In this document: in pieces, positions 1 through 5,972 of the stretch
Layout: each line of letters starts with the position of its first letter
Position numbering within the stretch: the first letter of the stretch is position 1
NCBI GenBank assembly: GCA_903930515.1
Contig: CAIYYW010000302.1
Span: 1-10,567 of the forward strand
Origin: an uncultured delta proteobacterium
Lineage (GTDB): Bacteria; RBG-13-61-14; DRUE01
Length of the DNA: 10,567 bases
Direction: 5' to 3'
Notes under the pieces: model-generated
What the model saw: the letters and a program-made list of their open reading frames with translations, nothing else
What the model was told of the DNA's origin: nothing
Database searches by the model: none
Position numbers and translations under genes: made by a program

Positions 1-1
1 C

Positions 2-160
2 GATGCTTTGTGGCTGTATGTTGACAATGAGTATGATGCGAGAACCAAGATATTTTGGGTTGAAAATGAATACCATGCTGATCTCAAAATATTTTTCGTT
101 AATGACGAGTCCCACGCAAAATGGAATAAAGCCCATAATTGGCAGAATCGGCTTGATTAG
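2..160 (+). CDS. DUF6150-type (septoil-knot-like) repeat protein, 3' end only
   Basis: This is the last 52 codons of a gene that begins outside the window; the reading frame is open from base 2 to a TAG at 158-160. The protein is built from 13-residue repeats of the form aromatic-aromatic-V-(D/E/N)-(N/D)-E-(Y/S)-x-A-x-x-K. Three consecutive units are visible (residues 5-17, 18-30 and 31-43 of the fragment), for example LYVDNEYDARTKI and FWVENEYHADLKI. The pattern matches my memory of the small DUF6150 proteins, which have been described as forming a 7(1) knot. The biological role is unknown. The N-terminus, promoter and full length cannot be seen. The family call rests on the repeat pattern alone. 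Confidence 0.72.
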   Translation, partial: DALWLYVDNEYDARTKIFWVENEYHADLKIFFVNDESHAKWNKAHNWQNRLD

Positions 161-184
161 GCTAAACAACTAAGCCCATTGTAA

Positions 185-252
185 TCTATGAAAGCCCAGG
201 TCAAGAGAAATTCTTCCCCCTAAAGCCAAAAAATCTTTGCTTGGGAGGGCGC
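185..252. repeat. Dispersed palindromic element, copy 1
   Basis: About 67 bp that align with 9991-10057: the first 29 bases differ at one position, and the rest is similar with small indels. The arms CCAGGTCAAGAGAAATT and AAATCTTTGCTTGG are degenerate inverted repeats around a pyrimidine-rich loop. It lies between the convergent ends of the DUF6150-type and DUF2283 genes. It could act as a terminator hairpin, but its recurrence elsewhere points to a repeat family. Confidence 0.75.
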
Positions 253-254
253 GC

Positions 255-467
255 TTATCTGGCGACGCTGTTTTTATCGGATTTGATAGGGAGGATGGTG
301 GAGAGGTCTATATGCCGGGAGGCGGAAAGGATTTCTATCCCGACCAGTCGTCCCTGCCGGTCCAGGTCCAGGGTGATCTCGGCATTGACCGGCTTGTTGA
401 TCACCTTCCGGGCCTTTCCAAAGCGGATGTAAAGCAGATCGTATTTTGAATCATAGCTAAGTTTCAT
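255..467 (-). CDS. DUF2283 family protein
   Basis: A 70-residue protein with the typical layout of DUF2283: MKLSYDSKYDLLYIRFG at the start, a central acidic strand with the motif ITLDLDRQGRLVGIEIL at about residues 31-47, then a short charged tail. Family members are about 60-75 residues long and are often found near toxin-antitoxin or mobile regions; their biochemical function is not known. The ATG start is supported by an AGAGGA Shine-Dalgarno-like stretch three bases upstream, and a candidate promoter lies just beyond it. The gene converges on the DUF6150-type gene and stands alone on its strand. The family assignment is fairly sure; the role is not assignable. Confidence 0.85.
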   Translation of the reverse strand: MKLSYDSKYDLLYIRFGKARKVINKPVNAEITLDLDRQGRLVGIEILSASRHIDLSTILPIKSDKNSVAR

Positions 468-482
468 GGTTCCTCTGATTGA

Positions 483-511
483 ATTCTAGCTCAGACTAAT
501 TAAAGGAGCAA
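483..511 (-). promoter_or_regulatory. Candidate sigma70-type promoter for the DUF2283 gene
   Basis: On the minus strand TTGCTC (506-511) is followed after 17 bases by TAGAAT (483-488). The predicted transcription start is near 476, only about ten bases before the ATG. The -10 is good and the -35 weak (three of six). Confidence 0.4.
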
Positions 512-528
512 ACGCCGGGAGAGGCGGC

Positions 529-575
529 ATCCATAAAAGCCCAGAAAATTTCCCCTAACAGCCAAATTTCTTTAA
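529..575. repeat. Dispersed palindromic element, copy 2 (shortened)
   Basis: This copy keeps the ATAAAAGCCCAG beginning and shares 20 identical bases with copy 3 (554-573 against 10024-10043, CCTAACAGCCAAATTTCTTT). About ten bases of the left arm are missing. What remains can still pair as AAATTT against AAATTT around the loop. It lies in the long gene-free stretch upstream of the glycosidase gene. Confidence 0.7.
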
Positions 576-666
576 GGTCGTCAGGATCAGATATTGATTT
601 TTTCCTTTTCCGAATCAAAAAAATTGAATTCTCTGCGTCCAATTATCGCGGCTAATCCTGTCACGC

Positions 667-720
667 TCTCGCAGGAGCGAGACAGGACGCTCGCATCCTG
701 CTTCGCTCGGAGTACCGAGC
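667..720. repeat. Three consecutive perfect hairpins
   Basis: The three hairpins are TCTCGC-AGGA-GCGAGA (667-682), CAGGA-N8-TCCTG (683-700) and GCTCGG-AGTA-CCGAGC (705-720). They follow each other with almost no spacing and are followed by CTACGCCGGACAAGC, a REP-like tail related to sequence near 10485-10500. No coding function is seen. Confidence 0.7.
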
Positions 721-752
721 TACGCCGGACAAGCATTAAAACCAAAAGAGAA

Positions 753-786
753 ATTCTTTGCGTTCTTTGCGGCTTTGCGGTAAAAT
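753..786 (+). repeat. CTTTGCG short tandem repeat with promoter-like end
   Basis: CTTTGCGTT, CTTTGCGG and CTTTGCGG follow one another directly and end in TAAAAT. Similar TTTGCG runs recur in intergenic DNA of many environmental bacteria. TTGCGT (758-763), 17 bp and TAAAAT (781-786) also fit a promoter, but the fit may be incidental to the repeat. Confidence 0.45.
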
Positions 787-810
787 AATTATTGGGAATC
801 TATCGCGGCA

Positions 811-855
811 TCCGCCTTTGCCTACAGATTGTCCGAGCCGGAAAAGGCTTCCGGC
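811..855. repeat. Dispersed 28-bp repeat plus adjoining hairpin
   Basis: Bases 811-838 match the reverse complement of 10507-10534 at 26 of 28 positions. The end overlaps a perfect hairpin, GCCGGAA-AAGGC-TTCCGGC (837-855). It looks like one unit of a REP-like family. Confidence 0.7.
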
Positions 856-918
856 CTTCGCTATCATCCGTCGCTCAAGCAATGGATGACAAGAAGCTTC
901 GGCGGACAAGTCGGCGGA

Positions 919-1001
919 CAGGAAAGCCGCTCGCAGATTACAATAGGAATCGCGACTAAAGTCGCTCGCACGGAAAGGAATCGCGGCTGAAGCCGCTCGC
1001 A
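919..1001. repeat. Tandem REP-like hairpins
   Basis: Two 25-bp units, 946-970 and 977-1001, repeat with a 31-bp period. Each contains a perfect small palindrome: GCGACT-AA-AGTCGC in one and GCGGCT-GA-AGCCGC in the other. The base differences between units are compensatory, so pairing is kept. A partial unit (919-937, AGGAAAGCCGCTCGCAGA) precedes them. Related copies lie at 5811-5841 and 10437-10463. The last unit ends seven bases before the Shine-Dalgarno of the glycosidase gene. Confidence 0.8.
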
Positions 1002-1019
1002 GATTAAGGAGGAAGAGGG

Positions 1020-2930
1020 ATGAATAAGAAGGTTTGGTTGGCGATGGGTGCTTGCGCGGTATTGATCTCATGCGCGGCGATGATGGACGGTTTTCAGAAC
1101 ATCAGGGTTCCCGACTTTTTTCATCCGCCCAAACTCACGATTGAGGGATCGGCGATAGATTTGAAGGTTATCGCGAAGCCCTGGCAGGTTTCGCTCAAGT
1201 CGGGGGATGCCAATCTTGAGCAGATAGACGATCATACGCTTAAGCTGACCAGCAAGTCGGGTCACTTGAGGATACCCCTGGAAAAGGGGGAATTGATTTA
1301 CGGATTGACCGAGCGGTTGGTTGCGGACCGGGACCGGAGCGAGAGCCAGATCCAGGAGGTTGGGAGTTTGAACCGCAGGGGTGAGATTGTTTACCAGTGG
1401 GAGCTACCGTCAGTTGCGGCTTATATCCCTTTTTATGTTTCCTCGCGAGGATACGGGCTTTGGGTCCAGGGCTGGGCCCCTGGGGTCTGGGATGTTGGCA
1501 AGACCGATCCGGACCTATTGGAGGTCGGTTTTTATCCGGGCAAGGAAGGCTTCACCTGCTATTTCATATCGGGGGACAGCTACCCGGAAATTATGGACCG
1601 GTTCACCAAACTTAGCGGGCGTCCGATCCTTGCTCCCAAGTGGATGTATTCTCCCTGGAAATGGAGGGATGAACACCGGCGTCTGATCACTGATTTTGAA
1701 GGGATCAAGATGAATGCCGATGTGGTTGAGGACATCACTATGTATGAGAAGCTGGATTTCCCCAAGGGCATTTACCTGATAGACCGTCCCTGGGGAGAGG
1801 GCAATTACGGTTACGGGAATTATAACTGGGACCAGACCCGGTTCCCCAACGGCAATAAAATGATTGAGATCCTGCACCGGCACGGATGGCGGGTTATGAC
1901 CTGGGGCGGGCCTTGGGCGCTGGGATACGCGAAAGGGGAATTCGGTTACGAGGCTCGCCAAAAGGGATACCTGATCGGGAACCGCAACATAGATTACACG
2001 AACCCGGAGGCCTTTGAATGGCAGAAGGCCAAGATTGTTGACTTTATGAAAAGCTCCGGGATTGACGCCTGGAAGCTGGACCGCGCGGACGAATACAACC
2101 CGAGCCAGGTCTCGGATATTTATGCCAACGGCGAGACCGGTTTCCAGATGCACAATAAATATCCATACCTTTATGCCAAGGCCTATTACGAGGCGGCCAA
2201 ATCGGTCCGCGGAGATGATTTCGTGATTATGTCCCGGCCGGCCCAGAACGGGACCACTACCATGGCCATCCATTACGGAGGCGACACCCCCGGGGCGATC
2301 TTGTCCGGTGGCGGTTTCAAAGGCACGGACCTGGGACTCCGGAGCGTGATTATAGAACTCCAGCGAAACGCGTTTATGGGATTCCCCAGTTGGGGATCGG
2401 ACACCGGGGGCTACCAGGGATTCCGAGACCGCGATGTGTTCGCGAGATGGATTGAGTTCTCCTGTTTCTGCCCGCTGATGGAAATCGGCGGGGTCGGTCC
2501 GCACGAGCCTTGGGCGATGCGTTCTGATCCGAAGTATGACGAGGAGATGATCAGGATCTATCACCGCTTCACCTGGATCCACGAGCGGCTCAAGGATTAT
2601 TCATATAGCCTGGCCGAGAAGGCGCACGAGACCGGAGACCCGATCGCGCATCCGCTCGTTTTTGACTGGCCGGATGATCCCAAGGTGATGGATATGTGGG
2701 ACGAGTATCTGTATGGGCCGTCGCTGTTGGTGGCGCCGATCTGGAAAATGGGCGAGCGGAGCCGCGAGGTATATCTTCCTAAGGGACAATGGCAGGACCT
2801 GTGGGACCCGGGCAAAAAATATCAAGGCCCGACCACGATCAAGGTTGAGGCGCCGATGGACAAGATCGCGGTGTTCGTAAGGATGGAAAAGGCTGATCTA
2901 TTGCCCAAAGGATTGATTGATGGATTATGA
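1020..2930 (+). CDS. Glycoside hydrolase family 31 lipoprotein
   Basis: A 636-residue member of glycoside hydrolase family 31 (retaining alpha-glucosidases, alpha-xylosidases and relatives). A lipoprotein signal ends in the lipobox LISC with Cys18, so the enzyme is probably membrane-anchored in the periplasm or at the outer membrane. After an N-terminal beta-sandwich with the family motif YGLTER (residues 94-99), the barrel carries the likely nucleophile Asp354 in WKLDRADE and the likely acid/base Asp422 in YGGDTPG. The conserved GSDTGGY (459-465) and HEPW (495-498) follow, then a C-terminal beta domain. GGAGG lies seven bases before the ATG. At 636 residues it is shorter than many members. 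The substrate cannot be read from the sequence; alpha-xyloside or alpha-glucoside are the default guesses. No transporter or other sugar gene adjoins it. Confidence 0.93.
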   Translation: MNKKVWLAMGACAVLISCAAMMDGFQNIRVPDFFHPPKLTIEGSAIDLKVIAKPWQVSLKSGDANLEQIDDHTLKLTSKSGHLRIPLEKGELIYGLTERLVADRDRSESQIQEVGSLNRRGEIVYQWELPSVAAYIPFYVSSRGYGLWVQGWAPGVWDVGKTDPDLLEVGFYPGKEGFTCYFISGDSYPEIMDRFTKLSGRPILAPKWMYSPWKWRDEHRRLITDFEGIKMNADVVEDITMYEKLDFPKGIYLIDRPWGEGNYGYGNYNWDQTRFPNGNKMIEILHRHGWRVMTWGGPWALGYAKGEFGYEARQKGYLIGNRNIDYTNPEAFEWQKAKIVDFMKSSGIDAWKLDRADEYNPSQVSDIYANGETGFQMHNKYPYLYAKAYYEAAKSVRGDDFVIMSRPAQNGTTTMAIHYGGDTPGAILSGGGFKGTDLGLRSVIIELQRNAFMGFPSWGSDTGGYQGFRDRDVFARWIEFSCFCPLMEIGGVGPHEPWAMRSDPKYDEEMIRIYHRFTWIHERLKDYSYSLAEKAHETGDPIAHPLVFDWPDDPKVMDMWDEYLYGPSLLVAPIWKMGERSREVYLPKGQWQDLWDPGKKYQGPTTIKVEAPMDKIAVFVRMEKADLLPKGLIDGL

Positions 2931-2950
2931 GCTGCCGGCGGGGAGTATTG

Positions 2951-3163
2951 CTATGCGCCCCTGGGCTTAAAATAATTCTGAACGACCCATTTGAAGTTGA
3001 GGGCCAGATGCGTGAGGATCAGGATCACGAGCAGGATGCCGTTGTAGATATGGATGTTGGCAAAGAGCTCATGCTCCAAGCCGACCAGCGCGGAGACGGG
3101 CTGGAGCAGGGCTGAGATAAACAGGATGGGGTTCAAAATTTTAAGCGCGGTAATCCGGTTCAT
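2951..3163 (-). CDS. Small two-helix membrane protein, DUF4405-like
   Basis: A 70-residue protein with two predicted transmembrane helices (about residues 8-28 and 40-57). The second helix carries H38-x3-G42, then H52, N56 and W59 (HIYNGILLVILILTHLALNFKWV without its last residue). This spacing resembles DUF4405 and cytochrome-b-like helices, in which paired histidines can bind haem. With only two helices, haem binding would need oligomers. GGAGG lies five bases before the ATG. The gene starts 14 bp after the metallo-hydrolase stop codon, so the two are probably co-transcribed. It converges on the glycosidase gene with a 20-bp gap. The function is unknown; a haem or redox role is inference only. 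Confidence 0.75.
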   Translation of the reverse strand: MNRITALKILNPILFISALLQPVSALVGLEHELFANIHIYNGILLVILILTHLALNFKWVVQNYFKPRGA

Positions 3164-3177
3164 TTAAGCCTCCGATT

Positions 3178-4071
3178 CTATTTGGTCATTTCCTTTTTAT
3201 GCGCAATCAACATTGCCGTCAAATTGCCGATGAAAACTTCCCGGGGCTGGAGCTTGATCTTGCCCCGATAGTATTTGTCCGCCATCCGCCCCAATATTTC
3301 CTGGTCCGGCTCGCCCTTTTGCAAGCCCTCTTCCAGCTCCGCCCGGAAATTCCCCGCCCATTCCAGCGCGAGCGGGAAATATTTTTTTACTTCCGGATCG
3401 GTGAGCACTCCCCCGTGCGGCAAACAGATCATTGCGATATTTAGCCGGCCAAGCTTTTCCAGGCTGCCGATGAAATCGTTGAAGCTGGAAAGGGCTTCGG
3501 GCAATATCTCGTTCCCGGAATTGTAAAAACCGATCGCCTCCCCGGAGAAGAGCGCCCGCTCCGGGTTGAGAAGATACGCCACGCTGCAGCGCGAATGTCC
3601 GGGCGCGTCATAAACCGAGAGCGAGACGCGGTCTCCCAAATCTATCCGATCGCCTTCCTTGACCGTTTGATCCACCCGCAAAGGCGCCTGAGGGAAGCCC
3701 ATTTTTTCAAAATCCATCCCGGCGAATTTTGCCAACGATTGATTAATCCCTTTGATATATTCAACCGCCTTGGGCTTCCCGAAAACCTCCGCGGTGACCC
3801 GGCTGGCAACGACCTTGACCGCGGGAAACCTGCCGAGCAGATATGCCAACCCGCCGGTATGATCGAAATGGGAATGGGTCAGGATGATCTGTTTCAGTTT
3901 CGCGTCCAGCTCCGGGTAATTCTTCATTTGCTCAAACACGGTCGGGATCGCCGGGCTGATCCCCGCGTCAATCATCGCCCAGTCCTTGCCCTTGACCAGG
4001 TAGAACGGTATCTCCGCGGAGCCTAACAGTTCAATATGCTCCGAAATATTTCCGACTTTCTCCAGCAACAT
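3178..4071 (-). CDS. Metallo-beta-lactamase-fold hydrolase
   Basis: A 297-residue MBL-fold protein. The metal-binding signature HSHFDH is at residues 66-71, followed by PGHS with His159, GEA with Glu178 and PHGG with His219. The position usually filled by a bridging Asp (the GD motif) is Glu here. An alpha-helical C-terminal part (about residues 225-297) resembles that of glyoxalase-II- and lactonase-like members. The substrate is unknown; thioester, lactone or phosphodiester hydrolysis are all possible. The ATG at 4071 is chosen over an upstream in-frame TTG at 4131, because that TTG is part of a TTGACA -35 box and would precede the predicted transcript. The gene probably heads a two-gene operon with the small membrane protein downstream. 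Confidence 0.9.
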   Translation of the reverse strand: MLLEKVGNISEHIELLGSAEIPFYLVKGKDWAMIDAGISPAIPTVFEQMKNYPELDAKLKQIILTHSHFDHTGGLAYLLGRFPAVKVVASRVTAEVFGKPKAVEYIKGINQSLAKFAGMDFEKMGFPQAPLRVDQTVKEGDRIDLGDRVSLSVYDAPGHSRCSVAYLLNPERALFSGEAIGFYNSGNEILPEALSSFNDFIGSLEKLGRLNIAMICLPHGGVLTDPEVKKYFPLALEWAGNFRAELEEGLQKGEPDQEILGRMADKYYRGKIKLQPREVFIGNLTAMLIAHKKEMTK

Positions 4072-4102
4072 CTGGTTTCTCTTTTGGCACCGGTTCCGCC
4101 AT

Positions 4103-4131
4103 ATCTTATCTTTGCGATCCAGGGATGTCAA
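4103..4131 (-). promoter_or_regulatory. Sigma70-type promoter of the MBL-fold gene
   Basis: On the minus strand a perfect TTGACA (4126-4131) is followed after 17 bases by TAAGAT (4103-4108). The predicted start of transcription near 4096 gives a leader of about 25 bases to the ATG at 4071. It is back to back with the promoter at 4150-4178. Confidence 0.75.
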
Positions 4132-4149
4132 TAACTCGGCTGAATCCTT

Positions 4150-4178
4150 TTGACTTATCGCAATCCCTTTTGTAAAAT
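4150..4178 (+). promoter_or_regulatory. Sigma70-type promoter of the divergent membrane-protein gene
   Basis: TTGACT (4150-4155), a 17-bp spacer and TAAAAT (4173-4178). Transcription should start near 4185, which excludes the TTG at 4182 as a start codon and leaves roughly nine bases before the ATG at 4194. Only 18 bp separate its -35 from that of the opposite promoter. Confidence 0.75.
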
Positions 4179-4193
4179 GGATTGAGAACCAAA

Positions 4194-4778
4194 ATGTCGG
4201 CCGTGATTAAGTTACTGATGGATTTGCTCAAGACCAATTTCTATTGGATTGATTTCTCCATCGCAACCGCCGCGCTGATCGCGGTCTTTTTGCTTTACCG
4301 CGCCAAAGTCATCGGCAAATATGCCTGGCATCTGTTCTGGCTGGGGTTTGCCCTGGGCTTGTGCTGGGAAGCGCCCCTGTCCTTGCTCAACCAATACAGC
4401 GTCACCCATCCGGCGGCCAAATTCCTCACCCCCCTGCCCACCCATTTTTCCGTCCTGATCATAATGCATTCCTTTTGGGACGGCGGATTGTTCCTGATCG
4501 GGGTCGGGCTGGTGTATCTGGCAAATAAGGCTCGTTGGTTTGAAAAATTTCAAGTCAGGGAACTCCTGATCCTCATCGCTTGGGGACAGGCCTCCGAGCT
4601 TTGGGTGGAACTGATGAGCACATATAACCAAGGCTGGGCATACATTCCCTATTGGTGGAATCCGTCCTTGTTTAAATTCAACGGCTCCGACATCACTTTG
4701 CTCCCGCAACTGATCTGGCTCGTTGCGCCGGTCATTTATTATTTCGCCGCCCTCAAGCTGAAGTCCAGGCCGGCTTAG
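4194..4778 (+). CDS. Unrecognised polytopic membrane protein
   Basis: A 194-residue protein with about five hydrophobic segments (near residues 20-36, 44-60, 84-109, 121-139 and 168-186). Charged or aromatic residues sit inside or at the edges of helices: WEAP (58-61), MHSFWDGG (91-98), ELWVEL (135-140) and a tryptophan-rich loop PYWWNP (152-157). Such intramembrane His, Asp and Glu residues suggest an enzyme or cofactor-binding protein rather than a simple anchor, but I do not recognise the family. There is no clear Shine-Dalgarno, and the predicted leader is only about nine bases, so initiation may be nearly leaderless. It is divergent from the MBL-fold gene and converges with the decarboxylase-family gene 53 bp downstream. 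Confidence 0.8.
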   Translation: MSAVIKLLMDLLKTNFYWIDFSIATAALIAVFLLYRAKVIGKYAWHLFWLGFALGLCWEAPLSLLNQYSVTHPAAKFLTPLPTHFSVLIIMHSFWDGGLFLIGVGLVYLANKARWFEKFQVRELLILIAWGQASELWVELMSTYNQGWAYIPYWWNPSLFKFNGSDITLLPQLIWLVAPVIYYFAALKLKSRPA

Positions 4779-4800
4779 CATTTATCCCGCGCCCAAAATC

Positions 4801-4825
4801 GGTCCGGGCAAGCCCCGCCCCGACC
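4801..4825. terminator. Hairpin between convergent genes, possible terminator
   Basis: GGTCCGGGC pairs with GCCCCGACC (one mismatch) around a seven-base loop in the 53-bp gap between two convergent genes. On the minus strand it is followed by GATTTTGG, a weak T tract, so it would mainly serve the decarboxylase-family gene. Factor-independent function is uncertain. Confidence 0.5.
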
Positions 4826-4831
4826 AATGCT

Positions 4832-5716
4832 TCAGAATTTTATCGTCCTTGCCTGATACCCGGGTTCGGGAAGATCAAAGCAACTGCTCATCAGCGCGGC
4901 GTAGCGGAGCTGGAACGGGTGCGGTTCTATTTCCAGATCCTTGAGCATCCGTCCGCTCGGGGTGTCGTAAATTTTTAAGTATTCCCGGTCCGGTTTGAGA
5001 TTGCTTTTGAACAAACACTTCATATATTTATTGACCTTGAATTCGCCCTGGAAGCAGGTCTGGCTTCTCAGGAATTGTCGGTCCAGCCGGGTGTATAGAT
5101 AGGACTTGACATCAAAATCAGTTGCCGCGCCCGCAGTCGGAACCCGCATCTCAAAATACGGCTCGCCCGATGATTCCTTCGCAATGGTTACGCAGTCCCC
5201 GTCCTTATCGTTGATCTCTATTTCCTGGACCACCTTGGGCAGGCCCCAAATCTTCTGTCCCCGGATCTGGTTCTCCAGAGAAGTCACCGGCATTGAAAAA
5301 ACATAATAGCCGAAGCTGGGAAATATATTGAGGACCATCGGCAAAACCGGCACATTCACCGTCGGTTCCACCATAATCGGGATGGTCATCGCAATCTCGT
5401 TATAAGCCGGAACCCCCAGAACCTTGCGGTAGATATAGCAGGAAAAAGCCACCAATGACCTGCCCTTGGGCATTTTCACCGGCTTAATTCCCGGATCAAG
5501 CATAAGCTTTTGGGCGCGTTTGTAGTTGCACATAAAAATACCGATCGCGCAGGTGACCTCGCCGTAAAAAGTAGGGAATAAATAGGTCTTGCTGATCTTC
5601 TCGGTGAGCGCAAGCGGCTGGAAAGCGGGCCGGAGCTGGAACCGCTGAAAAAAATCGTTCTTGAACTCAGCCGCATTGTCCAGAACCCGGTCAGTAAATT
5701 CAAATGTAGGTTTCAT
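4832..5716 (-). CDS. Acetoacetate decarboxylase family protein
   Basis: A 294-residue protein of the acetoacetate decarboxylase (ADC, PF06314-type) superfamily. The core YNEIAMTIPI (105-114) and the motif GQKIWGLPKVVQEI (153-166) align with the ADC active-site stretch. Lys161 would be the Schiff-base lysine. In clostridial ADC the next residue is a second lysine that lowers the pKa of the first; here it is Val162. Many family members without that pair are not true acetoacetate decarboxylases. GGAGG lies six bases before the ATG, and a strong promoter lies upstream. It is divergent from the oleate-hydratase-like gene, which suggests a linked role in lipid or beta-keto-acid chemistry. The substrate cannot be deduced. 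The length is somewhat above the approximately 245 residues of the classical enzyme. Confidence 0.85.
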   Translation of the reverse strand: MKPTFEFTDRVLDNAAEFKNDFFQRFQLRPAFQPLALTEKISKTYLFPTFYGEVTCAIGIFMCNYKRAQKLMLDPGIKPVKMPKGRSLVAFSCYIYRKVLGVPAYNEIAMTIPIMVEPTVNVPVLPMVLNIFPSFGYYVFSMPVTSLENQIRGQKIWGLPKVVQEIEINDKDGDCVTIAKESSGEPYFEMRVPTAGAATDFDVKSYLYTRLDRQFLRSQTCFQGEFKVNKYMKCLFKSNLKPDREYLKIYDTPSGRMLKDLEIEPHPFQLRYAALMSSCFDLPEPGYQARTIKF

Positions 5717-5749
5717 TCAATTCCTCCCATCCCTTGATTGCAATAGTCC

Positions 5750-5778
5750 TTTATAGCCCATCTCCGGCTCAAATTCAA
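5750..5778 (-). promoter_or_regulatory. Sigma70-type promoter of the ADC-family gene
   Basis: On the minus strand TTGAAT (5773-5778), a 17-bp spacer and TATAAA (5750-5755). The predicted transcript starts near 5743 and carries the GGAGG site in a leader of about 27 bases. Confidence 0.72.
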
Positions 5779-5810
5779 CTCCCGAAACCCTGGCTCGGCA
5801 GGCTCGCCGC

Positions 5811-5841
5811 AGGAAAGTCGCTCGCAGAAAAAGGAATCGCG
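5811..5841. repeat. REP-like repeat copy between divergent promoters
   Basis: AGGAAAGTCGCTCGCAGA (5811-5828) matches 920-937 with one difference, and GGAATCGCG (5833-5841) matches the start of the tandem unit at 946. It lies between the two divergent promoters, so it could affect their separation, though a regulatory role is only inference. Confidence 0.65.
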
Positions 5842-5870
5842 CCTTCTCAAGGCCTGTCCTCAATTCACAC

Positions 5871-5899
5871 TTGCCAAGGTTTGGCCGTTCCGCTAGAAT
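5871..5899 (+). promoter_or_regulatory. Sigma70-type promoter of the oleate-hydratase-like gene
   Basis: TTGCCA (5871-5876), a 17-bp spacer and TAGAAT (5894-5899). Transcription would start near 5906, leaving a leader of about 67 bases. This argues against the longer in-frame translation that would begin at 5871. Confidence 0.68.
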
Positions 5900-5972
5900 T
5901 GAAGCGGGATCGGTTTCGGGCGCGGATTGCCGCGCCCCTGCTGCAATGTCACAAAAAAGGAGGCAAGGTAAA

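Larger units (their letters stand above)
468..1019. other. Gene-free repeat-rich intergenic region
   Basis: About 550 bp with no supported gene. The short ORFs here lack a ribosome binding site and run through hairpins. It holds the DUF2283 promoter, one copy of the dispersed palindromic element, three adjacent perfect hairpins (667-720), a CTTTGCG triplication (758-780), a repeat shared with the right end of the window (811-838), a further hairpin (837-855) and tandem GCGRCT hairpins (919-1001). A possible promoter for the glycosidase gene is CGGACA (915-920), an 18-bp spacer and TACAAT (939-944). If it is used, the tandem hairpins lie in the 5' leader. Confidence 0.7.

Noticed and set aside
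594-788. 64-codon plus-strand open frame
   Set aside because: It spans three consecutive hairpins and the CTTTGCG repeat; no ribosome binding site or recognisable domain.
919-1001. CRISPR array
   Set aside because: Only two or three short palindromic units with spacers of about six bases; no repeat-spacer regularity and no cas gene.
736-1071. 111-codon minus-strand open frame upstream of the glycosidase gene
   Set aside because: It runs through the tandem REP-like hairpins and into the glycosidase start; no domain or ribosome binding site is visible.
1515-2582. Long minus-strand open frame opposite the glycosidase gene
   Set aside because: It lies wholly antisense to a clear family 31 enzyme, has no family motifs or ribosome binding site, and its composition is that of a shadow frame.
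4072-4131. Upstream TTG start of the MBL-fold gene
   Set aside because: The TTG is part of the TTGACA promoter box and lies upstream of the predicted transcript start.
5871-5972. Upstream extension of the oleate-hydratase-like gene
   Set aside because: The alternative start is the TTG of the -35 box, the extension has no family similarity, and GGAGG precedes the ATG at 5973.
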